64,000 nucleotides of DNA, from assembly GCA_947652605.1 (NCBI GenBank), contig OX393581.1, forward strand, positions 6,948,640-7,012,639, in the 5' to 3' direction. Source of the stretch: Elmis aenea. Lineage: Eukaryota > Arthropoda > Insecta > Coleoptera > Elmidae. The notes beneath the pieces are model-generated. The model did not search any database, was not told the origin of the DNA, and saw only the letters and a program-made list of their open reading frames with translations. A program made the translations under genes and the position numbers. Below are positions 51,525 to 64,000 of this stretch, piece after piece; position 1 is the stretch's first letter, and each line of letters starts with the position of its first letter.

Positions 51525-53779
51525 ATATATGTTATTTTACAATTTGGTGTTCTTCTTCATATATTCTTTAAAAACAAATTGTTTTTGCTTTAAAAAGATT
51601 TAAAAGTCCACTATACTTTATAAATTCCTATTTGAGACCTAAATATAGCTTTGTTTAATTTTTATTGGATTTTTACTCCTAAATGTCTCTCGACAGGACC
51701 GATCCAAAAGCAATTTTTTAATAACTCATTCTCTATCACAAATTTTTTTATTTCCATGCAAGTTCCCAACTGACCAAGTACACTATATTTTATAAATTCG
51801 TATTTAACACCTAAATATATGTTCGTTTAATTTTTATTGGATATTTACTACTAAATATCTCGACAGCCACCGATCCAAAAGCAATTTTTTAATAACTTAT
51901 TCCGTATCGCAATTTTTTTTTAATTCTATGCAAGTTTCCACTTGATCGTCCACTATACTTTATAAATTCATATTTGACACCTAAATATATCTCCGTTTAA
52001 TTTTTATTGGGTATTTACTACTAAATATCTCTCAACAGCCACCGATCCAAAAGCAATTTTTTAATAAACTATTCTGTATCGCAAATTTTTTTATTTCTAT
52101 GCTAGTTTCCAACTGACCAAGTCCACTATACTTTATAAATTCATATTTGACACCTAAATATGTCTTCATTTAATTTTTATTGGATATTTACTACTAAATA
52201 TCTCTCGACAGCCACCAATCCAAAAGCAATTTTTTAATAACTTATTCTGTATCGCAAACTTTTCTATTTCTATGCAAGTTTCCACTTGATCAAGTCCACT
52301 ATACTTTATAAATTCGTATTTGACACCTAAATATATCTCCGTTTAATTTTTATTGGATATTTACTACTAAATATCTCTCAACAGCCACCGATCCAAAAGC
52401 AATTTTTTAATAACTTATTCTGTTTTACAAATTTTTTTATTTCTATGCAAGTTTCCAACTGACCAAGTTCACTATACTTTATGAATTCATATTTTACACC
52501 AAAATATGTCTTCGTTTAATTTTTATTGGATATTTACTACTAAATATCTCTCGACAGCCACCGATCCAAAAGCAATTTTTTAATAACTTATTCTGTTTTA
52601 CAAATTTTTTTATTTCTATGCAAGTTTCCAACTGACCAAGTCCACTATAATTTATAAATTCATATTTGACACCTAAATATGTCTTCGTTTAATTTTTATT
52701 GGATATTTACTACTAAATATCTCTCGACAGCCACCGATCCAAAAGCAATTTTTTAATAACTTATTCTGTTTTACAAATTTTTTTATTTCTATGCAAGTTT
52801 CCAACTGACCAAGTCCACTATAATTTATAAGTTCATATTTGACACCTAAATATGTCTTCGTTTAATTTTTATTGGATATTTACTATTAAATATCTCTCGA
52901 CAGCCACCGATCCAAAAGCAATTTTTTAATAACTCATTCTGTATCACAAATATCTTTATTTCTATGCAAGTTCCCAACTGGCCAAGTCCACTACACTTTA
53001 TAAATTCATATTTGACACCTAAATATGTCTTCGTTTAATTTTTATTGGATATTTACTACTAAATATCTCTCGACAGCCACCGATCCAAAAGCAATTTTTT
53101 AATAACTTATTCTGTTTTACAAATTTTTTTATTTCTATGCAAGTTTTCAACTGACCAAGTCCACTATAATTTATAAGTTCATATTTGACACCTAAATATG
53201 TCTTCGTTTAATTTTTATTGGATATTTACTATTAAATATCTCTCGAGAGCCACCGATCCAAAAGCAATTTTTTAATAACTTATTCTGTATCACAATTTTT
53301 TTTATTTCTATGCAAGTTCTCAACTGACCAAGTCCACTATACTTTATAAATTCATATTTGACACCTAAATATATCTTCGTTTAATTTTTATTGGATATTT
53401 ACTACTAAATATCTCTCGACAGCAACGATCCAAAAGCAATTTTTTAATAACTCATTCTGTATCACAAATATCTTTATTTCTATGCAAGTTCCCAACTGAC
53501 CAAGTCCACTATACTTTATAAATTCCTATTTGAGACCTAAATATAGCTGCGTTTAATTTACACTGGATATTTACTACTAAATGTCTCGACAGCAACGATC
53601 CAAAAGCAATTTTTTAATAACTCATTCTGTGTCACAAATATCTTTATTTCTATGCAAGTTCCCAACTGACCAAGTCCACTATACTTTATAAATTCATATT
53701 TGACACCTAAATATGTCTTCGTTTAATTTTTATTGGATATTTACTACTAAATATCTCTCGACAGCCACCGATCCAAAAG

Positions 53780-55505
53780 CAATTTTTTAATAACTTATTC
53801 TGTATCGCAAATTTTTTTATTTCTATGCAAGTTTCCAACTGACCAAGTCCACTATACTTTATGAATTCATATTTTACACCAAAATATGTCTTCGTTTAAT
53901 TTTTATTGGATATTTACTACTAAATATCTCTCGACAGCCACCGATCCAAAAGCAATTTTTTAATAACTTATTCTGTATTGCAAATTTTTTTATTTCTATG
54001 CAAGTTTCCAACTGACCAAGTCCACTATACTTTATGAATTCATATTTTACACCAAAATATGTCTTCGTTTAATTTTTATTGGATATTTACTACTAAATAT
54101 CTCTCGACAGCCACCGATCCAAAAGCAATTTTTTAATAACTTATTCTGTTTTACAAATTTTTTTATTTCTATGCAAGTTTCCAACTGACCAAGTCCACTA
54201 TAATTTATAAATTCATATTTGACACCTAAATATGTCTTCGTTTAATTTTTATTGGATATTTACTACTAAATATCTCTCGACAGCCACCGATCCAAAAGCA
54301 ATTTTTTAATAACTTATTCTGTTTTACAAATTTTTTTATTTCTATGCAAGTTTCCAACTGACCAAGTCCACTATAATTTATAAATTCATATTTGACACCT
54401 AAATATGTCTTCGTTTAATTTTTATTGGATATTTACTACTAAATATCTCTCGACAGCCACCGATCCAAAAGCAATTTTTTAATAACTTATTCTGTTTTAC
54501 AAATTTTTTTATTTCTATGCAAGTTTCCAACTGACCAAGTCCACTATAATTTATAAGTTCATATTTGACACCTAAATATGTCTTCGTTTAATTTTTATTG
54601 GATATTTACTATTAAATATCTCTCGACAGCCACCGATCCAAAAGCAATTTTTTAATAACTCATTCTGTATCACAAATATCTTTATTTCTATGCAAGTTCC
54701 CAACTGGCCAAGTCCACTACACTTTATAAATTCATATTTGACACCTAAATATGTCTTCGTTTAATTTTTATTGGATATTTACTACTAAATATCTCTCGAC
54801 AGCCACCGATCCAAAAGCAATTTTTTAATAACTTATTCTGTTTTACAAATTTTTTTATTTCTATGCAAGTTTTCAACTGACCAAGTCCACTATAATTTAT
54901 AAGTTCATATTTGACACCTAAATATGTCTTCGTTTAATGTTTATTGGATATTTACTATTAAATATCTCTCGAGAGCCACCGATCCAAAAGCAATTTTTTA
55001 ATAACTTATTCTGTATCACAATTTTTTTTATTTCTATGCAAGTTCTCAACTGACCAAGTCCACTATACTTTATAAATTCATATTTGACACCTAAATATAT
55101 CTTCGTTTAATTTTTATTGGATATTTACTACTAAATATCTCTCGACAGCAACGATCCAAAAGCAATTTTTTAATAACTCATTCTGTATCACAAATATCTT
55201 TATTTCTATGCAAGTTCCCAACTGACCAAGTCCACTATACTTTATAAATTCCTATTTGAGACCTAAATATAGCTGCGTTTAATTTACACTGGATATTTAC
55301 TACTAAATGTCTCGACAGCAACGATCCAAAAGCAATTTTTTAATAACTCATTCTGTGTCACAAATATCTTTATTTCTATGCAAGTTCCCAACTGACCAAG
55401 TCCACTATACTTTATAAATTCATATTTGACACCTAAATATGTCTTCGTTTAATTTTTATTGGATATTTACTACTAAATATCTCTCGACAGCCACCGATCC
55501 AAAAG
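53780..55505 (+). repeat. higher-order repeat, 10-monomer copy
   Basis: Variant monomers (ATGAATTCATATTTTACACC; ATAATTTATAAATTC; ATAATTTATAAGTTC; CACTACACTTTATAAATTC; GTTTTCAACTG; CCTATTTGAGACC) follow one order that repeats after 1,726 bp: the CCTATTTGAG marker is at 53525 and 55251. The previous copy (about 52400-53780) is partial. Confidence 0.75.
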
Positions 55506-56886
55506 CAATTTTTTAATAACTTATTCTGTATCGCAAATTTTTTTATTTCTATGCAAGTTTCCAACTGACCAAGTCCACTATACTTTATGAATTCATATTT
55601 TACACCAAAATATGTCTTCGTTTAATTTTTATTGGATATTTACTACTAAATATCTCTCGACAGCCACCGATCCAAAAGCAATTTTTTAATAACTTATTCT
55701 GTATCGCAAATTTTTTTATTTCTATGCAAGTTTCCAACTGACCAAGTCCACTATACTTTATGAATTCATATTTTACACCAAAATATGTCTTCGTTTAATT
55801 TTTATTGGATATTTACTACTAAATATCTCTCGACAGCCACCGATCCAAAAGCAATTTTTTAATAACTTATTCTGTTTTACAGATTTTTTTATTTCTATGC
55901 AAGTTTCCAACTGACCAAGTCCACTATAATTTATAAATTCATATTTGACACCTAAATATGTCTTCGTTTTATTTTTATTGGATATTTACTACTAAATATC
56001 TCTCGACAGCCACCGATCCAAAAGCAATTTTTTAATAACTTATTCTGTTTTACAAATTGTTTTTATTTCTATGCAAGTTTCCAACTGACCAAGTCCACTA
56101 TAATTTATAAGTTCATATTTGACACCTAAATATGTCTTCGTTTAATTTTTATTGGATATTTACTATTAAATATCTCTCGACAGCCACCGATCCAAAAGCA
56201 ATTTTTTAATAACTCATTCTGTATCACAAATATCTTTATTTCTATGCAAGTTTCCAACTGGCCAAGTCCACTACACTTTATAAATTCATATTTGACACCT
56301 AAATATGTCTTCGTTTAATTTTTATTGGATATCTACTACTAAATATCTCTCGAGAGCCACCGATCCAAAAGCAATTTTTTAATAACTTATTCTGTATCAC
56401 AATTTTTTTTATTTATATGCAAGTTCTCAACTGACCAAGTCCACTATACTTTATAAATTCATATTTGACACCTAAATATATCTTCGTTTAATTTTTATTG
56501 GATATTTACTACTAAATATCTCTCGACAGCAACGATCCAAAAGCAATTTTTTAATAACTCATTCTGTATCACAAATATCTTTATTTCTATGCAAGTTCCC
56601 AACTGACCAAGTCCACTATACTTTATAAATTCCTATTTGAGACCTAAATATAGCTGCGTTTAATTTACACTGGATATTTACTACTAAATGTCTCGACAGC
56701 AACGATCCAAAAGCAATTTTTTAATAACTCATTCTGTGTCACAAATATCTTTATTTCTATGCAAGTTCCCAACTGACCAAGTCCACTATACTTTATAAAT
56801 TCATATTTGACACCTAAATATGTCTTCGTTTAATTTTTATTGGATATTTACTACTAAATATCTCTCGACAGCCACCGATCCAAAAG
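55506..56886 (+). repeat. higher-order repeat, 8-monomer copy
   Basis: Same variant order as the preceding 10-monomer block, but the CCTATTTGAG marker recurs after 1,381 bp (55251 to 56632), so two monomers are missing: one ATAATTTATAAATTC type and the GTTTTCAACTG type. Confidence 0.7.
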
Positions 56887-59800
56887 CAATTTTTTAATAA
56901 CTTATTCTGTATCGCAAATTTTTTTATTTCTATGCAAGTTTCCAACTGACCAAGTCCACTATACTTTATGAATTTATATTTTACACCAAAATATGTCTTC
57001 GTTTAATTTTTATTGGACATTTACTACTAAATATCTCTCGACAGCCACCGATCCAAAAGCAATTTTTTAATAACTTATTCTGTATTGCAAATTTTTTTAT
57101 TTCTATGCAAGTTTCCAACTGACCAAGTCCACTATACTTTATGAATTCATATTTTACACCAAAATATGTCTTCGTTTAATTTTTATTGGATATTTACTAC
57201 TAAATATCTCTCGACAGCAACGATCCAAAAGCAATTTTTTAATAACTTATTCTGTATCGCAAATTTTTTTATTTCTATGCAAGTTTCCAACTGACCAAGT
57301 CCACTATACTTTATGAATTCATATTTTACACCAAAATATGTCTTCGTTTAATTTTTATTGTATATTTACTACTAAATATCTCTCGACAGCCACCGATCCA
57401 AAAGCAATTTTTTAATAACTTATTCTGTATCGCAAATTTTTTTATTTCTATGCAAGTTTCCAACTGACCAAGTCCACTATACTTTATGAATTCATATTTT
57501 ACACCAAAATATGTCTTCGTTTAATTTTTATTGGATATTTACTACTAAATATCTCTGGACAGCCACCGATCCAAAAGCAATTTTTTAATAACTCATTCTG
57601 TATCACAATTTTTTTTATTTATATGCAAGTTCTCAACTGACCAAGTCCACTATACTTTCTAAATTCATATTTGACACCCAAATATGTCTTCGTTTAATTT
57701 TTATTGGATATTTACTACTAAATATCTCTCGACAGCCACCGATCCAAAAGCAATTTTTTAATAACTCATTCTGTATCACAAATATCTTTATTTCTATGCA
57801 AGTTCCCAACTGACCAAGTCCACTATACTTTATAAATTCATATTTGACACCTAAATATTTCTTCGTTTAATTTTTATTGGATATCTACTACTAAATATCT
57901 CTCGAGAGCCACCGATCCAAAAGCAATTTTTTAATAACTTATTCTGTATCACAAATTTTTTTATTTCTATGCAAGTTCTCAACTGACCAAGTCCACTTTA
58001 CTTTATAAATTCCTATTTCACACCTAAATATATCTTCGTTTAATTTTTATTGGATATTTACTACTAAATATCTCTCGACAGCAACGATCCAAAAGCAATT
58101 TTTTAATAACTCATTCTGTATCACAAATATCTTTATTTCTATGCAAGTTCCCAACTGACCAAGTCCACGTTACTTTATAAATTCCTATTTGAGACCTAAA
58201 TATAGCTGCATTTAATTTTCACTGGATATTTACTACTAAATGTCTCGACAGCAACGATCCAAAAGCAATTTTTTAATAACTCATTCTGTGTCACAAATAA
58301 CTTTATTTCTATGCAAGTTCCCAACTGACCAAGTCCAGTATACTTTATAAATTCGTATTTGACACCCAAATATGTCTTCGTTTAATTTTTATTGGATATT
58401 TACTACTAAATATCTCTCGACAGCAATGATCCAAAAGCAATTGTTTAATAACTTATTCTGTATCACAAACTTTTTTATTTCTATGCAAGTTCTCAACTGA
58501 CCAAGTCCAATATACTTTCTAAATTCATATTTGACACCCAAATATGTTTTCGTTTAATTTTTATTGGACATTTACTACTAAATATCTCTCGACAGCAACA
58601 ATCCAAAAGCAAGTTTTTAATAACTCATTCTGTATCACAAATATCTTTATTTCTATGCAAGTTTCCAACTGAACAAGTCCACTATACTTTATAAATTCAT
58701 ATTTGACACCTAAATATGTCTTCGTTTTATTTTTATTGGATATTTACTACTAAATATCTCTCGAGAGCCACCGATCCAAAAGCAATTTTTTAATAACTTA
58801 TTCTGTATCACAAATTTTTTTATTTCTATGCAAGTTCTCAACTGACCAAGTCCACTATACTTTATAAATTCATATTTCACACCTAAATATATCTTCGTTT
58901 AATTTTTATTGGATATTTACTACTAAATATCTATCGACAGCAACGATCCAAAAGCAATTTTTTAATAACTCATTCTGTATCACAAATATCTTTATTTCTA
59001 TGCAAGTTCCCAACTGACCAAGTCCACTTTACTTTATAAATTCCTATTTGAGACCTAAATATAGCTGCGTTTAATTAACACTGGATATTTACTACTATTA
59101 TAAATGTCTCTCGACCGCAACGATCCAAAAGCAATTTTTTAATAACTCATTCTGTATGACAAATATCTTTATTTCTATGCAAGTTCTCAACTGACCAAGT
59201 CCACTTTACTTTAAAAATTCATATTTGGCCCCTAAATATGTCTTCGTTCAATTTTTATTGACTATTTACTACTAAATATCTCTCGACAGCAACGATCCAA
59301 AAGCAATTTTTTAATAACTCATTCTGTATGACAAATTTTTTTAATTCTATACAAGTTTCCAACTGACCAAATCCACTATACTTTATAAATTCATATTTGA
59401 CACCTAAACATGTCTTCGTTTAATTTTTATTGGATATTTACTACTAAATATCTCTCGACAGCCACCGATCCAAAAGCAATTTTTTAATAACTTATTCTGT
59501 ATCGTAAATTTTTTTATTTCTATGCAAGTTCCCAACTAACCAAGTCCACTTTACTTTATAAATTCATATTTGACACCTAAATATGTCTTCGTTTAATTTT
59601 TATGGGATATTTACTACTAAATATCTCTCGACAGCCACCGATCCAAAAGCAATTTTTTAATAACTCATTCTGTATCACAAATTTTTTTATTTCTATGCAA
59701 GTTCCCAACTAACCAAGTCCACTATACTTTATAAATTCATATTTGACACATAAATATATCTTTGTTTAATTTTTATTGGATATTTACTACTAAATATCTC

Positions 59801-62604
59801 TCGACAGCCACCGATCTAAAAGCAATTTTTTAATAACTTATTCTGTGTTACAAATTTTTTTATTTCTATGCAAGTTCCCAACTAACCAAGTCCACTATAC
59901 TTTATAAATTCATATTTGAGACCTAAATATGTCTTCGTTTAATTTTTATTGGATATTTACTACTAAATATCTCTCGACAGCAACGATCCAAAAGCAATTT
60001 TTTAATAACTTATTCAGTACCTAAAAATTTTTTTATTTGTATGCAAGTTCCCAACTGACCAAGTCCACTATACTTTATAAATTCACATTTGACACCTAAA
60101 TATGTCTTCGTTTAATTTTTATTGGATATTTACTACTAAATATCTCTCGACAGCCACCGATCCAAAAGCAATTTTTTAATAACTTATTCTGTGTTACAAA
60201 TTTTTTTATTTCTATGCAAGTTTCCAACTGAGCAAGTCCACTATACTTTATAAATTCATATTTGACACCTAAATATGTCTTCGTTTAATTTTCACTGGAT
60301 GTTTACTACTAAATATCTCTGGACAGCCACCGATCCAAAAGCAATTTTTTAATAACTCATTCTGTATCACAATTTTTTTTATTTATATGCAAGTTCTCAA
60401 CTGACCAAGTCCACTATACTTTCTAAATTCATATTTGACACCCAAATATGTCTTCGTTTAATTTTTATTGGATATTTACTACTAAATATCTCTCGACAGC
60501 CACCGATCCAAAAGCAATTTTTTAATAACTTATTCTGTGTTACAAATTTTTTTATTTCTATGCAAGTTTCCAACTGAGCAAGTCCACTATACTTTATAAA
60601 TTCATATTTGACACCTAAATATGTCTTCGTTTAATTTTCACTGGATGTTTACTACTAAATGTCTCTCGACAGCCACCGATCCAAAAGCAATTTTTTAATA
60701 ACTCATTCTGTATCACAAATATCTTTATTTCTATGCAAGTTCCCAACTGACCAAGTCCACTATACTTTATAAATTCCTATTTGAGACCTAAATATAGCTG
60801 CGTTTAATTTTCACTGGATGTTTACTACTAAATGTCTCTCGACAGCAACGATCCAAAAGCAGATTTTTATTAACTCATTCTGTATCACAAATATCTTTAT
60901 TTATATGCAAGTTCCCAACTGACCAAGTCCACTATACTTTATAAATTCCTATTTGAGACCTAAATATAGCTGCGTTTAATTTTCACTGGATGTTTACTAC
61001 TAAATGTCTCTTGACAGCAACGATCCAAAAGCAGATTGTTAATAACTCATTCTGTATCACAAATATCTTTATTTATATGCAAGTTCCCAACTGACCAAGT
61101 CCACTATACTTTATAAATTCCTATTTGAGACCTAAATATAGCTGCGTTTAATTTTCACTGGATGTTTACTACTAAACTTCTCTCGACAGCAACGATCCAA
61201 AAGCAATTTTTTAATAACTCATTCTGTATCACAAATATTTTTATTATTTCTATGCAAGTTCCCAACTGACCAAGTCCACTTTACTTTATAAATTTCTATT
61301 TGAGACCTAAACATAGCTGCGTTTAATTTTCACTGGATATTTACTACTAAATGTCTCGACAGCAACGATCCAAAAGAAATTTTTTAATAACTCATTCTGT
61401 ATCACAAATATCTTTATTTCTATGCAAGTTCCCAACTGACCAAGTCCACTATACTTTATAAATTCATATTTGACAACTAAATATGTCTTCGTTTAATTTT
61501 TATTGGATATCTACTACTAAATCTCTCTCTCGAGAGCCACCGATCCAAAAGCAATTTTTTAATAACTTATTCTGTATCACAATTTATTTTATTTCTATGC
61601 AAGTTCTTAACTGACCAAGTCCACTATACTTTCTAAATTCATATTTGACACACAAATATGTTTTCGTTTAATTTTTATTGGATATTTACTACTAAATATC
61701 TCTCGACAGCAACGAACCACAAGCAATTTTTTAATAACTCATTCTGTATAACAATTTTTTTTTATTTGTATGCAAGTTCCCAACTGACCGAGTCCACTAT
61801 ACTTTATAAATTCATATTTGAGGTCTATATACAGCTTCGTTTAATTTTCATTGGATTTTTACTTCTAAATGTCTCTCGACAGCACCGATCCAAAAGCAAT
61901 TTTTTAATAACTCATTTGGTACCTAAAAAAATTACATTTTTATTCAAGTTCCCAACTGACCGAGTCCACTATACTTTATAAATTCATATTTAAGACATAA
62001 ATACAGCTTCGTTTAATTTTCATTGGATTTTTACTTCTAAATGTTTCTCGACAGCACCGATCCAAAAGCAATTTTTTAATAACTCATTCGGTACCTAAAA
62101 AATTTAATTTCTATTCAAGTTCCCAACCGACCGAGTCCACTATATTTTATAAATCCATATTTCAGGCCTATATACAGCTTCGTTTAATTTTCATTGGATT
62201 TTTACTTCTAAATGTCTCTCGACAGCACAGATCCAAAAGCAATTTTTTAATAAATCATTCGTTATCACAAAAATTAAGATTTCTATTTAAGATTCATACT
62301 GGCCTTGTCCAGTTTGCTTTATAAATTTGTAATTGAAACACAAATAAATTATTTTTAATTTTTACTGACAGATTTTTATTAAGTTTCCGACTGGTCTAGT
62401 ACACTATGAATTTGCAAATACACTCATGGTTAATAAATATGCTGCTTATTATGCTTCTGTTATAAATTTGGACTCTTTCTTTCACATAATCCAGCTGTTT
62501 TTGTATAATAACAATTGGAACTGCCATCGTAAATCCTAAAATTCATTATTATTTAATGCATAAATCTTTATAATATTACTTGTTTAATAATTACTTGCAC
62601 ATTT

Positions 62605-62697
62605 TTAGGCATCTGTGTCTTCCACCCAGTCTACAGGATCATCAGTCTTAAAAATCGTCATGCCAATTTGTGAAACAATTAAGTTGACGCTTAATAT
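62605..62697 (-). other. possible terminal exon, product unknown
   Basis: An acceptor-like TTTTCTCGCTTCTCGCAG on the minus strand is followed by 30 open codons with QIGMTIFKTDDPVDWVEDTD and then TAA. The peptide looks real, with an acidic end. The nearest upstream donor (CAAAATTGTTAG/GTAAGT, near 62761) is out of phase, so the gene may be broken or the other exons lie elsewhere. Confidence 0.35.
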
Positions 62698-63460
62698 CTG
62701 CGAGAAGCGAGAAAACCACACTTAGTAAATAAAAAGTTACATATTTGTGGTTTGACTTACCTAACAATTTTGCATTTGGTGTTAGAACACAATTTATTGT
62801 TCAGCATATTGACTTCCTGTTTAAGCGAAAAATATTAATTGTTTTGCTGTTGTTCAAAAGATTCTTAAGTACGTTTTCGTGTTATATATGCTTGTTGAGC
62901 CCTTCCTAAAATATAATTTCGTTTAGATGGTTTTAATGTACCAACTACATAGTTTATTACCCGCAAACGTCTTACGATCTTCAACCGTTAATAAATGTAC
63001 TATGCTTTTAGAAATTGTAGCTTGAATTTCTGCTAAACAGGTTAAAAAGTGATCTTCATTACATGGGGGTGAAAAACTACTCCCAGTTTGTAAATTTCTT
63101 CATCTAGATCTTGAACCGACTGTTGATGTTTTAAATTCCTTTAAACGTAACGAATATTCTGCTGCGACTAAAATAAAAACATTCACAGATTGTTATGACA
63201 CTGACTGTTATTGACGAATTTAAAGCCATAGTCTGTCTCTAATAATATGCTACATGCTACATCGTAATGATTGTCTTTGAATAAGAATCGCCCTTCACTG
63301 TTTCATTAACAGCTTCGATTAACAGAGGTTATACACACCTGGATTGCAGCAGTTAAACTGCATCTGACTGCACCTTTGCCTTCGAAATTGAAACATATCA
63401 ATAGCACATAGTGGTAATATTTATTGTAATGTAAAAAATTCAATAATAAGTTTAATAATT

Positions 63461-63558
63461 GTCTCGGGATTTCTTGGCGAGACCATGTATGTCATTTTTA
63501 ATTCACAAATACGTCACCGAATTTCTCGGTGCGACCTCGTATGCTATGTTTTAATCAC
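63461..63558. repeat. two tandem 52-bp units, each a small stem-loop
   Basis: Copy 1 (63461) has GTCTCG pairing with CGAGAC; copy 2 (63513) has ACCGA pairing with TCGGT. Both continue GACC..GTATG and a T-rich stretch ending ATCAC/TTCAC. Confidence 0.45.
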
Positions 63559-64000
63559 CTTGAATGACCTTCAAACCTTTTAGCTCTGAGAATCGCCGAC
63601 AAGTTTGGCAAAGTTTGACCGCAATTCGACCTTGAATTAGTTGCTGATTTTACCACCAGTCTTTTTTGAATATGAACCCGATTGGTGGCGCCACGTTAGC
63701 AAAAATCACGGCAATATACTCAACTAAAAATTTCAAAGTTTATTAAAGGTGGTAAATGCAAATCGACATACAAAATTTCGTCTAGAAATGAGGAAAAAAG
63801 CGTGAAAATTTGGCATACATGTAATTATTGCTTTTATACGTCAGTTTGGAAACGATTTTTCACAGTTACTTTTTACAAAATGCATTTGTACTTTTAGTTT
63901 CTTTAAAAACGGCCAAATCAATTTTTACAGCTCTTCTAAATTTTGAAAAAAGTTTAGTGTATACATATTATAGCCTAGCATTTTATTTTGTAAAATACCC

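Larger units (their letters stand above)
51605..62420 (+). repeat. satellite array, about 62 monomers of 173 bp
   Basis: The monomer runs AAATTCATATTTGACACCTA, AATATGTCTTCGTTTAATTT, TTATTGGATATTTACTACTA, AATATCTCTCGACAGCCACC, GATCCAAAAGCAATTTTTTA, ATAACTTATTCTG, TTTTTTTATTTCTATGCAAG, TTTCCAACTGACCAAGTCCA, CTATACTTT. Count comes from 10.7 kb divided by 173. It is AT-rich with no coding content; a long open frame at 61658-61981 is a by-product. Central copies are near-identical, edge copies diverged. After 62290 the repeat fades out. Confidence 0.95.
62421..64000. other. right flank with unidentified minus-strand exon-like pieces
   Basis: Several short open stretches on the minus strand look protein-like: at 63340-63400 FEGKGAVRCSLTAAIQ before a GTGTGT donor-like site, and at about 63186-63300 GRFLFKDNHYDVACSILLET, and at 62980-63060 HFLTCLAEIQATISKSIVHL. 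They lie in different frames and could not be joined or named. A palindrome GTGGCGCCAC lies near 63686. Confidence 0.3.

Noticed and set aside
61658..61981. 107-codon open frame at the end of the satellite
   Set aside because: It is translation of two or three satellite monomers in an AT-rich frame, not a gene.
51605..62420. CRISPR-like array of repeats
   Set aside because: The whole 173-bp unit is repeated without unique spacers, in a eukaryotic context, so it is satellite DNA.
63686..63700. GTGGCGCCAC palindrome, reminiscent of a retroelement primer-binding site
   Set aside because: No long terminal repeats, gag or pol sequence nearby; a 10-bp palindrome alone is not enough.

Overview
The window looks like an AT-rich insect genome, possibly a beetle, judged only from gene structure and repeat content. 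It has short introns of about 50-60 bp with GT/AG ends. It holds many broken copies of RTE-like and jockey-like non-LTR retrotransposons, mariner and hAT relics, MITEs with TA or 8-bp target duplications, and a long satellite. No bacterial, viral, tRNA or rRNA gene was recognised. The species call is inference.

Layout. Positions 1-37 kb are gene-poor. They carry LINE relics (about 0.2, 6.3-7.9, 9.1, 11.1, 16.1, 17.1, 23.7 and 27.7 kb), mariner relics (1.86-3.09 and 13.5-14.0 kb), a decayed TIR transposon (18.9-19.8 kb), hAT-type CAGGGG elements (2.4, 28.2 and 33.8 kb) and several small inverted-repeat elements. A small GC-richer stretch near 10.6 kb has a TATA-type core promoter look.

The conserved genes lie at 37.9-51.4 kb. 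On the minus strand is RNF121 (8 exons, 37918-40399). After a 41.2-46.0 kb repeat block come Aven (minus, 4 exons) and TRPT1 (plus) in divergent orientation with about 480 bp between their start codons. TUT1/Star-PAP (plus, 3 exons) begins only about 125 bp after the TRPT1 stop. TRPT1 is complete in its catalytic Arg-His-Arg-Arg set but has an in-frame TAA in its third exon. TRPT1 removes the 2'-phosphate left by tRNA splicing and TUT1 adds U to U6 snRNA, so both are RNA-processing enzymes; Aven is a cell-death regulator and RNF121 a membrane RING E3 ligase.

From 51.6 to 62.4 kb the window is a satellite array of about 62 monomers of about 173 bp, with a 10-monomer higher-order repeat in its middle. 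The 41.6-46.0 kb block holds diverged monomers of the same satellite in the opposite orientation, so the Aven-TRPT1-TUT1 cluster sits between two inverted arrays of one family. That left block also contains a perfect 479-bp tandem duplication, a foldback element and a frameshifted hAT transposon with its target duplication. The last 1.6 kb has unidentified exon-like pieces on the minus strand.
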